The notes under the pieces are model-generated. The model was given only the letters and a program-made list of their open reading frames with translations. It was not told the origin of the DNA and searched no databases. Below, one piece after another: positions 1 through 7,597 of a stretch of DNA of 64,000 nt (the first letter of the stretch is position 1; each line of letters opens with the position of its first letter). The DNA lies in assembly GCA_947623915.1 (NCBI GenBank), contig CANQIB010000013.1:1-64000 (forward strand), written 5' to 3'. Position numbers and translations under genes: made by a program. This stretch comes from an uncultured Ruminiclostridium sp. (GTDB lineage Bacteria > Bacillota > Clostridia > Oscillospirales > Ruminococcaceae).

Positions 1-266
1 TTCATCACCGCCCTTTTTATTATACCATATTTATTTGAAAAAGCCAAGCATTCGCTTGGCTTTTTCGACAGTCTGAAATCGGCAATACCATTATAAGGTA
101 TTGCCGATTTTTGCCGCGCTTTGCGCGGCTCTTATCAAACTTGAGGGTGAAACCCCTGATGGTTTTCCCCGTGAACTTTCCGCCGAACGGCGGACAGTTT
201 TAAACTCAACTCTTTCCTTCCGCTTTATATTGACCTTTTCTACATACACAGCAGCTTGTGATAAAT
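1..266. terminator. Intergenic region with strong hairpins ending the ppiB operon
   Basis: No gene was found here apart from a possible start codon at the extreme left edge. Two strong stem-loops follow the ppiB stop in the minus direction. One is a 14-bp perfect stem at 76-110 (loop 90-96). The other, at 41-67, has the stem AGCCAAGC/GCTTGGCT with a T-run on both strands, so it can terminate in both directions. Smaller GC-rich hairpins lie at about 112-130 and 178-196. These most likely end transcripts of the minus-strand operon. The short hairpins near ppiB have no assigned role. Confidence 0.7.
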
Positions 267-737
267 TTATTCTATGGTGACTTTTTTCATTATCTGCGGG
301 GTAGTGGGGCGGTCGTTGTAATCCACATTCACCGAGGCTATCTCATCGACAACGTCCATTCCCTCTGTCACCATGCCGAATGCCGCATAATTTCCGTCTA
401 AGTGCGGAGCGTCGGCGTGCATGATGAAAAACTGCGAGCTTGCCGAATTCGGCATCATGGAACGCGCCATCGACAACACTCCGCGAGTGTGCTTTAAATC
501 GTTTTTAACGCCGTTTGCGGCAAATTCACCCTTGATATTCGTTCCCGAACCGCCGGTCCCCGTACCCAAAGGGCATCCGCCCTGTATCATAAATCCTTTT
601 ATTACTCTGTGAAAGGAAAGACCGTCATAAAACCCGTCCTTTACGAGCTTTTCAAAATTTGCGCAGGTTATCGGCGCAATATCGGGATAAAGCTCCGCTT
701 TTATTTTCTTCCCGTTTTCCATTTCTATAACTACCAT
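267..737 (-). CDS. ppiB: Cyclophilin-type peptidyl-prolyl cis-trans isomerase
   Basis: A 156-residue cytosolic cyclophilin, which catalyses cis-trans isomerisation of X-Pro bonds during folding. The family signature [13 protein letters not shown] lies at about residues 42-54 and the active-site segment SQFFI at about 101-105. There is no signal peptide, and the length is typical of bacterial PpiB. It is the last gene of a minus-strand run after the transglutaminase-like gene, 27 bp downstream, with the AAGGAAAG ribosome binding site just before the ATG. Strong hairpins follow it. Family assignment is secure. Any link to copper handling is only by position. Confidence 0.95.
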   Translation of the reverse strand: MVVIEMENGKKIKAELYPDIAPITCANFEKLVKDGFYDGLSFHRVIKGFMIQGGCPLGTGTGGSGTNIKGEFAANGVKNDLKHTRGVLSMARSMMPNSASSQFFIMHADAPHLDGNYAAFGMVTEGMDVVDEIASVNVDYNDRPTTPQIMKKVTIE

Positions 738-764
738 TTGAAATATCCTTTCCTTTTTATCAAA

Positions 765-1973
765 CTATTTTCCGCGTTTGCGGATACGGTTCAGTATCAA
801 AGCTCCGACTGTTATGACTGCCGCCATGATCAAAACGGAGATGACTGTTCTAAATATAAGCTCCGTTTGGGTATCTCTTACCGTCACGCTGCCGACGCCC
901 TCTAAGCCTTCATAGGAAAACTCCTCTTTACTGTCCGCGTCGAAATATTCCAACGCTCTGAAATAGTGCCTTACCTCCGCACGGTCGGCGCGATGGTCAA
1001 ACGACAGGGCAAAGGGCGTTATGTCGCTGTACTGGTCATCGACCTTTCCTTGATGATATTCTCCGTTTGCATAGAAATTTCCGGTATTCCATACCACGTC
1101 CATGTATATCCATCTGCCGTCCAGCCATACCGCCGCCCATTCGTGATTTTGCGGGCTGTCGTGCAATCCCTCGTATGTGTATCCGCCGGAAGCGACCGAG
1201 CCTTTGATATTTACGGCTTTTATCCCCTGTGCTTCGAGCAGGGCGCAATAGAGGTTAGCAAATCCTCCGCATACCGTTCTGTGATCCCGCAGCACGTTTT
1301 TAAGGCATATTGTGGAGATAGTGACCGAATTATCCCGCGCGTCCTCGTCGTAATAAATATTTTCGGAGGTCCAGCGAGCCAGTGCCATCATTTTTTGATA
1401 ATCGTCGGTCATGCCGTCGGTGATCTCGTCGGACAGCGCTTGTATCTGCTCCAACGTGTCGGCGACCGTCTGCCTGTCAAGCTCGTCGGAAACATAGCTT
1501 GCCCATGCGGCGCTGACGGTTTCATAAGCGTTTTGCGGTACTGAGGCGTTCTGTTCCTTTATCCCGTTATCGGGAAAGTACCAGCCCTCGTCGTATTGTA
1601 CGCGGTATCTCATCTGTGCGCCGGAGCTTAAAGCTATTATAATATAGCTTTCGTCAAAAAGCGTCGGTATGCTGTCAAGCGGCAGCTTTGCGGTAAATTC
1701 ACCATTGTCGCTCACAGACAGCGTCGCGTCGGTGCTGCTGTCGGTCGTTAGGAAAATGCGTTCTACCGTGTCGCTCGTATATTTTCCCGCAACGGTAAGC
1801 GTACCGTCGGAAATCTCCATCGTACAGCTGTTATCGGGGTTATACGATGTGACAAGCTCGTGTGCCTTACTCACCGACGGTGGAGTGCTTTCCTCCGAAA
1901 AAGCGGGATATGTGCCGGTCAGCATAAAAGCACAGACCGACACCGCCGAAAAAATTTTAATCAATAACTTCAT
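765..1973 (-). CDS. Exported transglutaminase-like domain protein with C-terminal membrane anchor
   Basis: A 402-residue protein with an N-terminal signal peptide (charged start, then about 20 hydrophobic residues ending near YPAFSEES) and a C-terminal transmembrane helix followed by NRIRKRGK, so it is predicted to be membrane-anchored with the bulk outside. The middle holds a transglutaminase-like (papain-fold) core with the Cys-His-Asp triad visible in TVCGGFANLY, NHEWAAVW and YMDVVW. Such proteins are peptidases, amidases or cross-linking enzymes; the substrate cannot be read from the sequence. Its ATG lies inside the end of copA (17-bp overlap), which suggests translational coupling. An N-terminal beta-rich region precedes the catalytic core. 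Confidence 0.85.
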   Translation of the reverse strand: MKLLIKIFSAVSVCAFMLTGTYPAFSEESTPPSVSKAHELVTSYNPDNSCTMEISDGTLTVAGKYTSDTVERIFLTTDSSTDATLSVSDNGEFTAKLPLDSIPTLFDESYIIIALSSGAQMRYRVQYDEGWYFPDNGIKEQNASVPQNAYETVSAAWASYVSDELDRQTVADTLEQIQALSDEITDGMTDDYQKMMALARWTSENIYYDEDARDNSVTISTICLKNVLRDHRTVCGGFANLYCALLEAQGIKAVNIKGSVASGGYTYEGLHDSPQNHEWAAVWLDGRWIYMDVVWNTGNFYANGEYHQGKVDDQYSDITPFALSFDHRADRAEVRHYFRALEYFDADSKEEFSYEGLEGVGSVTVRDTQTELIFRTVISVLIMAAVITVGALILNRIRKRGK

Positions 1974-2171
1974 ATCCGGCGTCTGTTACCGCTTTTTTGA
2001 GCTGCTCCACGTCGATACCGTCAGGATAAGTGACGGACGCCTGCTTTTTCTCAAGATCCACCTCGGCGTTTACTCCGGGAATGGAGTTGAGCGCTTTTTC
2101 AACGGTCGCCTTGCAATGACCGCAGCTCATGCCCTCGATCTTCAATACTGTCTGCATGGTGTGTTCCTCCT
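1957..2171 (-). other. Internal ribosome binding site and start that could yield a free CopZ-like chaperone
   Basis: Inside copA and in the same frame, a perfect AGGAGG (plus coordinates 2166-2171) stands 8 nt before an ATG at 2157. Initiation there would give a 66-residue protein beginning MQTVLKIEGMSCGHC and ending at the copA stop: the size and layout of a stand-alone CopZ copper chaperone. The spacing and the strength of the site are as good as for any real start in the window. Either copZ was fused to copA by loss of a stop codon, or both a full-length pump and a free chaperone are made from one reading frame. Use of this start is inferred. Confidence 0.55.
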
Positions 2172-4470
2172 TTTCGGCAGGTATGACGGCAGTCGGTGCG
2201 CTGTTCGCCGAGCCGCTCTGTGCCGTGATTTTCGGTTTGTAAAATCTGAGTCTAAGCGCGTTTGTCACAACGGATACCGAACTGAAGCTCATAGCCGCCG
2301 CGGCGATCATCGGATTGAGCATTATGCCGAAAGCGGGGAACAGCGCTCCCGCCGCTATCGGGATACCGATGATGTTATATATAAACGCCCAAAACAGATT
2401 TTCCTTTATGTTGGTCATGACCCTGCGGCTGAGCACTATCGCTGCCGCGGCGTCGGTAAGCTCGCTTCCGATAAGGACTACATCGGCGGAGTCTATCGCA
2501 ATATCCGTACCCGCTCCGACCGCTATCCCGACGCTTGCCGCGGTAAGAGCGGGCGCGTCGTTTATGCCGTCGCCGGTCATGGCTACGGTATGTCCCTCTT
2601 TCATCAGCCGCGTTACTATCTCGGCTTTGTTTTCCGGCATGAGCGAGCTGTAAACGGTGTCGATGCCCGCCTGCCTGCATATCGCCGTGGCGGTTTGTTC
2701 ATTATCTCCCGTAAGCATGATCGTTTTTATCTTCATCGAGCGGAGCTGCTCCACGGCTGCGCGGCTGGTCTCTTTTATGGTATCCGCCGCGGCGATAACG
2801 CCTATCGCCTTATCGTCCTCCGAGAGTATCAGAGCGGTTTTTCCGCCGTTTTCGTATTCGTCTATGGCGGTTCTTACCGATGAACAGTCTATGCCGTTTT
2901 CCGACATCATTTTTTCATTTCCCAGACAGCAAAGCCGCCCGTCTATGATGCCGCTGATACCCTTGCCGATAACTACCTTAAAATCGCTTACCTGCTTTGT
3001 GGAAAGTCCCATTTCCGCGCATTTTTCGGTGACGGCAAATGCCAGCGGGTGGTTTGACGAATTTTCGAGCGACGCCGCCAAAGACATCAGCTTTTCTTTG
3101 TCGCTTGAATACATATCGGTTACAACGGGCATGCCGTTGGTGACGGTGCCGGTTTTATCAAAGGCGATTATATCGGTTTTTCCCGCCGTTTCAAGCGCAG
3201 CGGCGGATTTTATAAGTATTCCGTTTCTTGCCGCCGTACCCGTACCTACCGTTACCGCTACGGGAGTGGCAAGCCCCAGCGCGCAGGGGCAGGAGATGAC
3301 CAGCACCGTTATCGCTGCGGACAGCGCAAATTCAAATCCCATGCCCGCAAGCATCCAGATAATGAACACTAACAGCGCTATCCCCATAACTACCGGCACA
3401 AACACGCCGCTTATCTTGTTTGCCAAACGGGCGATGGGGGCTTTGGTCGCCGACGCTTCCTCCACCAGCTTTATTATCTGCGACAGGGCGGTGTCCTCTC
3501 CGACCTTTTCCGCACGCATTTCAAAATAGCCGCTCATATTTATGGTAGCGCCTATGACGCTGTCGCCGACCGTTTTTTCGGCAGGTATGCTTTCGCCGGT
3601 TATCGCGGATTCGTTTATACTGCCGCTGCCGCTGATTATCACTCCGTCGGCTGCGACGGCTTCTCCCGCTTTTACCGCGATAATATCGCCCTTTACTATT
3701 TCCTCGGCGGGTACGGTGACCTTTTCTCCGTTGCGTATGACTACGGCATATTTCGGCGCAAGGTCCATAAGACCCGCCACCGCGTCGTTAGTTTTCTTTT
3801 TGGAGCGCGCCTCCAGCGCCTTTCCGAGCGTTATCAGCGTGAGTATCATGCCGGCGCTTTCAAAATAAAGGTCCATCATGTATTTTGAAACCGTTTCATG
3901 CTCGCCGTGCCCTAAGCCCCAGCCTATGCGGTATATCGCAAATATACCGTAAATAAGCGAGGCGGACGCTCCCACGGCGATAAGTGTATCCATGTTCGGG
4001 GAAAGGTGGAACAGCGACTTATAGCCGTTTATAAAATAATTTCGGTTGATATATGCTATAGGCAGACACAGCAAAAGCTGCGTGAACGCAAAGGTCATGG
4101 CGTTTTCTTCTCCGACCATAAAGCCGGGGAGCGGCAGACCTATCATATGTCCCATCGAAATATAGAACAGCACGAGCATAAAGCCAAGCGAGATAAAAAA
4201 CCGTTTCAGCATGGCGGAATCTTCCGAGCCTGCGGCTTTGGGAGCTTCGGTCTTTTGTCCCGCGACGGCGGCGCCGTAGCCCGCTTTTTCCACCGCGGAT
4301 ATAATATCCCGTTCGCTGACGGTTTTTTCGTCATATTCGGCGGTCATGGTGTTTTGCAAAAGGTTTACCGAGGCGGAGGTGACCCCCTCCAGCTTTCCCG
4401 CCGCTTTTTCGACATGAGCCTGACAGGATGCACAGGTCATGCCGGTAATATTGAATTTGGTCGTTTTCAT
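1957..4470 (-). CDS. copA: Copper-translocating P1B-type ATPase with fused C-terminal CopZ-like domain
   Basis: An 837-residue inner-membrane pump that exports Cu(I) using ATP. An N-terminal heavy-metal-associated domain carries GMTCASC (residues 10-16). Then come the membrane helices with the metal-site motif SCPCALGLATP, the phosphorylation motif DKTGTVTNG, the nucleotide-domain HP motif (NSSNHPLAF), TGDNEQTA and GDGINDAPAL. Unusually, a second metal-binding domain with GMSCGHC lies at the C terminus (residues 772-837) after an Ala/Ser/Pro linker, rather than next to the first domain. It sits 24 bp after the acetyltransferase gene and overlaps the downstream transglutaminase-like gene. CPC-type P1B-1 ATPases are usually Cu(I)/Ag(I) specific. 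Confidence 0.95.
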   Translation of the reverse strand: MKTTKFNITGMTCASCQAHVEKAAGKLEGVTSASVNLLQNTMTAEYDEKTVSERDIISAVEKAGYGAAVAGQKTEAPKAAGSEDSAMLKRFFISLGFMLVLFYISMGHMIGLPLPGFMVGEENAMTFAFTQLLLCLPIAYINRNYFINGYKSLFHLSPNMDTLIAVGASASLIYGIFAIYRIGWGLGHGEHETVSKYMMDLYFESAGMILTLITLGKALEARSKKKTNDAVAGLMDLAPKYAVVIRNGEKVTVPAEEIVKGDIIAVKAGEAVAADGVIISGSGSINESAITGESIPAEKTVGDSVIGATINMSGYFEMRAEKVGEDTALSQIIKLVEEASATKAPIARLANKISGVFVPVVMGIALLVFIIWMLAGMGFEFALSAAITVLVISCPCALGLATPVAVTVGTGTAARNGILIKSAAALETAGKTDIIAFDKTGTVTNGMPVVTDMYSSDKEKLMSLAASLENSSNHPLAFAVTEKCAEMGLSTKQVSDFKVVIGKGISGIIDGRLCCLGNEKMMSENGIDCSSVRTAIDEYENGGKTALILSEDDKAIGVIAAADTIKETSRAAVEQLRSMKIKTIMLTGDNEQTATAICRQAGIDTVYSSLMPENKAEIVTRLMKEGHTVAMTGDGINDAPALTAASVGIAVGAGTDIAIDSADVVLIGSELTDAAAAIVLSRRVMTNIKENLFWAFIYNIIGIPIAAGALFPAFGIMLNPMIAAAAMSFSSVSVVTNALRLRFYKPKITAQSGSANSAPTAVIPAEKEEHTMQTVLKIEGMSCGHCKATVEKALNSIPGVNAEVDLEKKQASVTYPDGIDVEQLKKAVTDAGYEVID

Positions 4471-4494
4471 CGCTTTTTCCTTCTTTGCTTACGG

Positions 4495-4992
4495 TCAGAC
4501 TATATCCGCTCTCATTATGTAATCGTCCATAACAAATCCGCCGCCTATATCGGCGCATTTTTCTTCGGCGACATAAAAACCCTTTTTGCGGTAAATGCTT
4601 ATAGTGGGTTCGTTATGCCTGTTTACGGTGAGATAGATATATGACAGACCGTTGGTCTTGCAGTATTTAGTAAGGAATTTAAACGCCTCGGACGCATACC
4701 CCTTGGAGCGTTCCTCTTTTTTGACATACAGCTTGCTTAAAAAAAGCGCGCCGTTATCTTTTTCGGGGTGTATGCCGGTATATCCGATGAGCTTTTCGTC
4801 GTTATAGAAAAGATAATATTTATAGCCGTTTTTTATCTGTTCGCACAGCGCGTCAAAGGACTGGAATTTATCAAGCATATAATCTATCTGCTCCTGCGAT
4901 ATGATAACGCCGAAGTATTCATGCCATATCTCATCGGCAGTCTCGGCTAAAAGCCGAAGCTGTTCATCGGTATTCGCCTTTATTATTTCCAT
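4495..4992 (-). CDS. GNAT family N-acetyltransferase
   Basis: A 165-residue acetyltransferase of the Gcn5-related fold. The acetyl-CoA binding segment is seen as KKEERSKGYASEAFKFL (motif A, R/Q-x-x-G-x-G/A type), followed by the usual YLTVNRHNEPTISIYRKKGF strand-helix pattern. The acceptor substrate is unknown. The ORF track begins about 100 residues earlier; I start at the ATG (4990-4992) because GGAGGG lies 5 nt upstream and the extra N-terminal residues look non-homologous. A near-perfect sigma-A promoter lies at 5026-5054. It is the first gene of the minus-strand run leading into copA. Confidence 0.9.
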   Translation of the reverse strand: MEIIKANTDEQLRLLAETADEIWHEYFGVIISQEQIDYMLDKFQSFDALCEQIKNGYKYYLFYNDEKLIGYTGIHPEKDNGALFLSKLYVKKEERSKGYASEAFKFLTKYCKTNGLSYIYLTVNRHNEPTISIYRKKGFYVAEEKCADIGGGFVMDDYIMRADIV

Positions 4993-5025
4993 TTTTCCCT
5001 CCGAAAAACACAGATTCATAAGACT

Positions 5026-5054
5026 AGTATACCATATTTTATAACCTATGTCAA
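5026..5054 (-). promoter_or_regulatory. Sigma-A promoter of the acetyltransferase-copA operon
   Basis: Reading the minus strand, TTGACA (5049-5054) is followed after exactly 17 bp by TATACT (5026-5031), about 35 nt before the acetyltransferase start. The match to the vegetative consensus is excellent. No CopY- or CsoR-type operator with an obvious palindrome was recognised next to it. Confidence 0.8.
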
Positions 5055-5069
5055 CTATCGGTTTTGTTG

Positions 5070-5276
5070 CTATTTTTTTGTACTGTCGGGATTTGACAGC
5101 CGCAGGAGTTTGAAAAAGTCGTATTCGGCGTATGCCGCTTTGTGCAGCTGATAAGCGTTCCTTATGCTGTCTTTCCTTTCGTGCAGCCTGCATTGTATAT
5201 TTACCGGTAGCGACAGAAAAAATTCTCTTGAGCTGTGGCTGAAATTTATAAGCTCGTGTAAGTTCTTGTATTCCAT
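5070..5276 (-). CDS. Small conserved-looking hypothetical protein
   Basis: A 68-residue ORF starting MEYKNLHELIN and containing SREFFLSLPVNIQCRLHE. It has a strong Shine-Dalgarno sequence (GGAGGGG, 6 nt before the ATG). The beginning resembles a class of very small clostridial proteins of unknown function that share an SxREFFxSLP-like segment; this is recollection, not a search result. No signal peptide, membrane helix or metal motif is visible. It lies between the acetyltransferase promoter and pfkA, on the same strand as both. It overlaps the spuriously long N-terminal extension of the acetyltransferase ORF in another frame, which further argues against that extension. Confidence 0.7.
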   Translation of the reverse strand: MEYKNLHELINFSHSSREFFLSLPVNIQCRLHERKDSIRNAYQLHKAAYAEYDFFKLLRLSNPDSTKK

Positions 5277-5364
5277 AACTATCCCCTCCGTTCAATTTAT
5301 TTGCAAAAAACGAAAAAAAATACCGCTGTGAACAGTTTAATATAAAAGAGGGGATTATGTGAAA

Positions 5365-5397
5365 AATTCCCGCCTCGCTGGCTGCGGGCGGGAATTA
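5365..5397 (-). terminator. Intrinsic terminator of pfkA
   Basis: On the minus strand, just after the pfkA stop, AATTCCCGCC pairs with GGCGGGAATT around an 11-nt loop and runs into a T-tract. Confidence 0.8.
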
Positions 5398-5403
5398 CGT
5401 TTG

Positions 5404-6489
5404 TCAGTCGCCGAACGAAACTCCGATGTTTCTTCCGGTGATAATAAGCTCGTCGTCCTCCGGCACGAATTTTGTTTTCATAGTAACGTCGGAGAGCTTG
5501 TTTTCGGTTATATCGTTTCCGATTTTTGCAACGGTATAACCGTATTTTTCGTCTTTTATGAGAGTAGCCGCGCGAGCGCCGAATTTAGTTGCAAGGACGC
5601 GGTCGTATGCCGACGGACTGCCGCCGCGCAGGATATGCCCCGGAACTACCGACCTTGTTTCAACTCCCGTGGCGCTTTCTATCTGTTTTGCTATGCGGTT
5701 CGTCACGGTAGTTTCGCCCGCCTCGGCACGCTTTTTGGCGCGCTCCTTTTTCTTCATGGCGGCCTCCTGCTTGTCCATTGCGCCCTCGGCTACCGCGATT
5801 ATCGAGAATTTCTTGCCTGCTCTTGCACGTTTTTCGCACGCGTCGATCACTTTATCTATACTGTAGGGTATTTCGGGGATAAGCACTATATCCGCTCCTC
5901 CCGCGATGCCGGTATATAAAGTCAGCCAGCCCGCTTTATTTCCCATTATCTCTATCACCATTATCCTGCGGTGGGAAGTAGCCGTGGTGTGCAGACGGTC
6001 CAGCACTTCCGTTCCTATATCGACGGCGGTATGAAATCCGAATGTAACGTCCGTTCCCCAAATGTCGTTATCAATGGTTTTGGGCAGTCCTATTATGTTG
6101 AGCCCCTCCTCCGAAAGCAGGTTAGCGGTCTTGTGGGTGCCGTTTCCTCCTAACGTGAGAATGCAGTCCAGCTTTTGCTCTTTATAGGTGGCTTTCATTT
6201 CGGCGACCTTATCGATGTTGTCCTCTTCGATGACCTGCATCATTTTATAGGGAGTTCTTTTTGTGCCGAGTATCGTGCCGCCCTGCGTAAGTATGCCGGA
6301 AAAATCCTCCGGCTTCATAAGACGGCAGTCGTTGTGTATAAGCCCGTGAAAACCGTTTGAGATGCCGACTATCTCGACATTATCCTCGCCGAAAAGCGTA
6401 TAGCAAGCCTTTGCCGCGCCCCTTATCGTAGCGTTGAGTCCGGGACAGTCCCCTCCGCTGGTAAGAATACCTATTCTGCGTTTTGCCAT
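5404..6489 (-). CDS. pfkA: 6-phosphofructokinase, probably ATP-dependent, of the long-chain (PKTIDND) type
   Basis: A 361-residue glycolytic kinase making fructose-1,6-bisphosphate. Visible motifs: GILTSGGDCPGLNA at the N terminus, LGGNGTHKTA in the nucleotide site and LPKTIDND in the substrate site. The Gly in GGNGT (position 104 of E. coli numbering) points to ATP, whereas the Lys in PKTIDND is typical of pyrophosphate-type and some ATP-type enzymes. The usual Asp of GGDG is replaced by Asn. A charged insert (about residues 235-265) makes it longer than the 320-residue E. coli form. I start at MAKRRIG, since the longer ATG lies directly on the AAGGA site. It diverges from comF. Confidence 0.9.
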   Translation of the reverse strand: MAKRRIGILTSGGDCPGLNATIRGAAKACYTLFGEDNVEIVGISNGFHGLIHNDCRLMKPEDFSGILTQGGTILGTKRTPYKMMQVIEEDNIDKVAEMKATYKEQKLDCILTLGGNGTHKTANLLSEEGLNIIGLPKTIDNDIWGTDVTFGFHTAVDIGTEVLDRLHTTATSHRRIMVIEIMGNKAGWLTLYTGIAGGADIVLIPEIPYSIDKVIDACEKRARAGKKFSIIAVAEGAMDKQEAAMKKKERAKKRAEAGETTVTNRIAKQIESATGVETRSVVPGHILRGGSPSAYDRVLATKFGARAATLIKDEKYGYTVAKIGNDITENKLSDVTMKTKFVPEDDELIITGRNIGVSFGD

Positions 6490-6536
6490 TTTTAACATTC
6501 CTTTCGTTTTGGGATAGAACATGATATTTCCATTTA

Positions 6537-6565
6537 ATATTATCACAAATCCTTTTCCGTGTCAA
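6537..6565 (-). promoter_or_regulatory. pfkA promoter
   Basis: On the minus strand TTGACA (6560-6565), a 17-bp spacer, then TAATAT (6537-6542), about 48 nt before the chosen pfkA start. Confidence 0.75.
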
Positions 6566-6624
6566 GAAAAACAGCTTGAAGCCGGAAAAGCTGCGGTAAA
6601 CAAAACGGCGCAAAAAGGTCGGGA

Positions 6625-6653
6625 TTGCATTTTTGCGGGAAATGTAATATAAT
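6625..6653 (+). promoter_or_regulatory. comF promoter
   Basis: TTGCAT, 17-bp spacer, perfect TATAAT (6648-6653), about 60 nt before comF and back-to-back with the pfkA promoter. Confidence 0.75.
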
Positions 6654-6712
6654 TGAGTTACAACGTCGGACTTTCGGCATAAATGCATAAGCCGACGGTA
6701 AGCAGAGGTATA

Positions 6713-7429
6713 ATGATGGAAAACAACGGTTTTGCTTTAAAAGTCAAAGGATTGTTACGGCGAGCAGCCGACGTGGTTTATCCGGCTCGCTGTCCTGTCT
6801 GCGGTGAGATCATCTCGCTCGGAAAATACATATGTGAGGAATGTAGCAAGGATTTTTGCGGCGGCGGATGTCAAACGTCGGTGGCGGGCTTTCCGCTCTA
6901 TTATGTGTGCGAGTATGACGAAATATCGAAACCGATAGTGCTTGGCGCTAAAAACGACCGCGACGGGGATAAACTGGATTTTATGGCAAAATCGGTTTAC
7001 GATATGATGAACGGATTTAACCTTACTGACCGTATCGACGGTATCGTGCCTATACCCATGACCGCGGCGGCCAGAATAAAACGCGGATACAGTCAGACGG
7101 ATAAAATAGCTCAAAAGCTGTCGGAGCTTAGCGGTATAAGGACGGTCCGCGCCGTTGTGAAGATACGAAAGACCGCTCAGCAAAAAACGCTGTCGAGGGA
7201 AGAAAGACAGAAAAATCTTGTCGGCGCGTTTGCACTCGGAAAGAATATAAATGTGCGCGGTATGAGGTTGGCGGTAATTGATGACGTTTGTACTACGGGA
7301 GCGACGCTGAAAACCGTATCCGCTTTGCTGAAAAGCTGCGGGTGCGAAAGCGTGATATGCTTATGCTTTGCAAAGGCGGTATCCGACAGAGAGCGCGTGG
7401 ATACGCGTATCTTTGACGACCTGTTTTGA
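6713..7429 (+). CDS. comF: ComF family protein (amidophosphoribosyltransferase-like)
   Basis: A 238-residue ComF-type protein. An N-terminal four-cysteine zinc-finger-like segment (CPVCG ... CEEC, residues about 22-45) is followed by a phosphoribosyltransferase fold with the PRPP-binding loop VIDDVCTTGATL near residue 195. In competent bacteria ComF helps take up and recombine single-stranded DNA; in Clostridia its role is less clear. I start at the first ATG of ATGATG, with AGAGGT just upstream, instead of the track's earlier ATG, which lacks a site. It is a single gene with its own promoter. A weak hairpin (TGCCTT/AAGGCA, about 7445-7460) follows. Confidence 0.88.
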   Translation: MMENNGFALKVKGLLRRAADVVYPARCPVCGEIISLGKYICEECSKDFCGGGCQTSVAGFPLYYVCEYDEISKPIVLGAKNDRDGDKLDFMAKSVYDMMNGFNLTDRIDGIVPIPMTAAARIKRGYSQTDKIAQKLSELSGIRTVRAVVKIRKTAQQKTLSREERQKNLVGAFALGKNINVRGMRLAVIDDVCTTGATLKTVSALLKSCGCESVICLCFAKAVSDRERVDTRIFDDLF

Positions 7430-7499
7430 CAGGGAAAAATTTTTATGCCTTAATAAAGGCAAAAACAGGGATCGGGGGAGAGTTCTGCCGATTTTGCTA

Positions 7500-7529
7500 T
7501 TGACAAACCCTCTGAAAATATATTATAAT
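7500..7529 (+). promoter_or_regulatory. xylB operon promoter
   Basis: TTGACA (7500-7505), an 18-bp spacer and TATAAT (7524-7529), about 68 nt before xylB. No XylR- or CcpA-type palindrome was recognised with confidence. Confidence 0.75.
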
Positions 7530-7597
7530 TTATTGTAGTTGCGGCGACGTGACTTGGCGCCGCTATGACGTTATTTTATGAAAAGAGGTATATCTGT

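Noticed and set aside
1-24. Possible minus-strand gene start at the left edge (ATG at 3-5, TATAAT at 19-24)
   Set aside because: Only five coding bases are inside the window and the leader would be very short, so no gene can be supported.
1669-2883. 404-residue plus-strand ORF opposite copA
   Set aside because: It is antisense to well-supported copA and transglutaminase-like coding sequence, and its translation looks low-complexity and basic with no recognisable domain.
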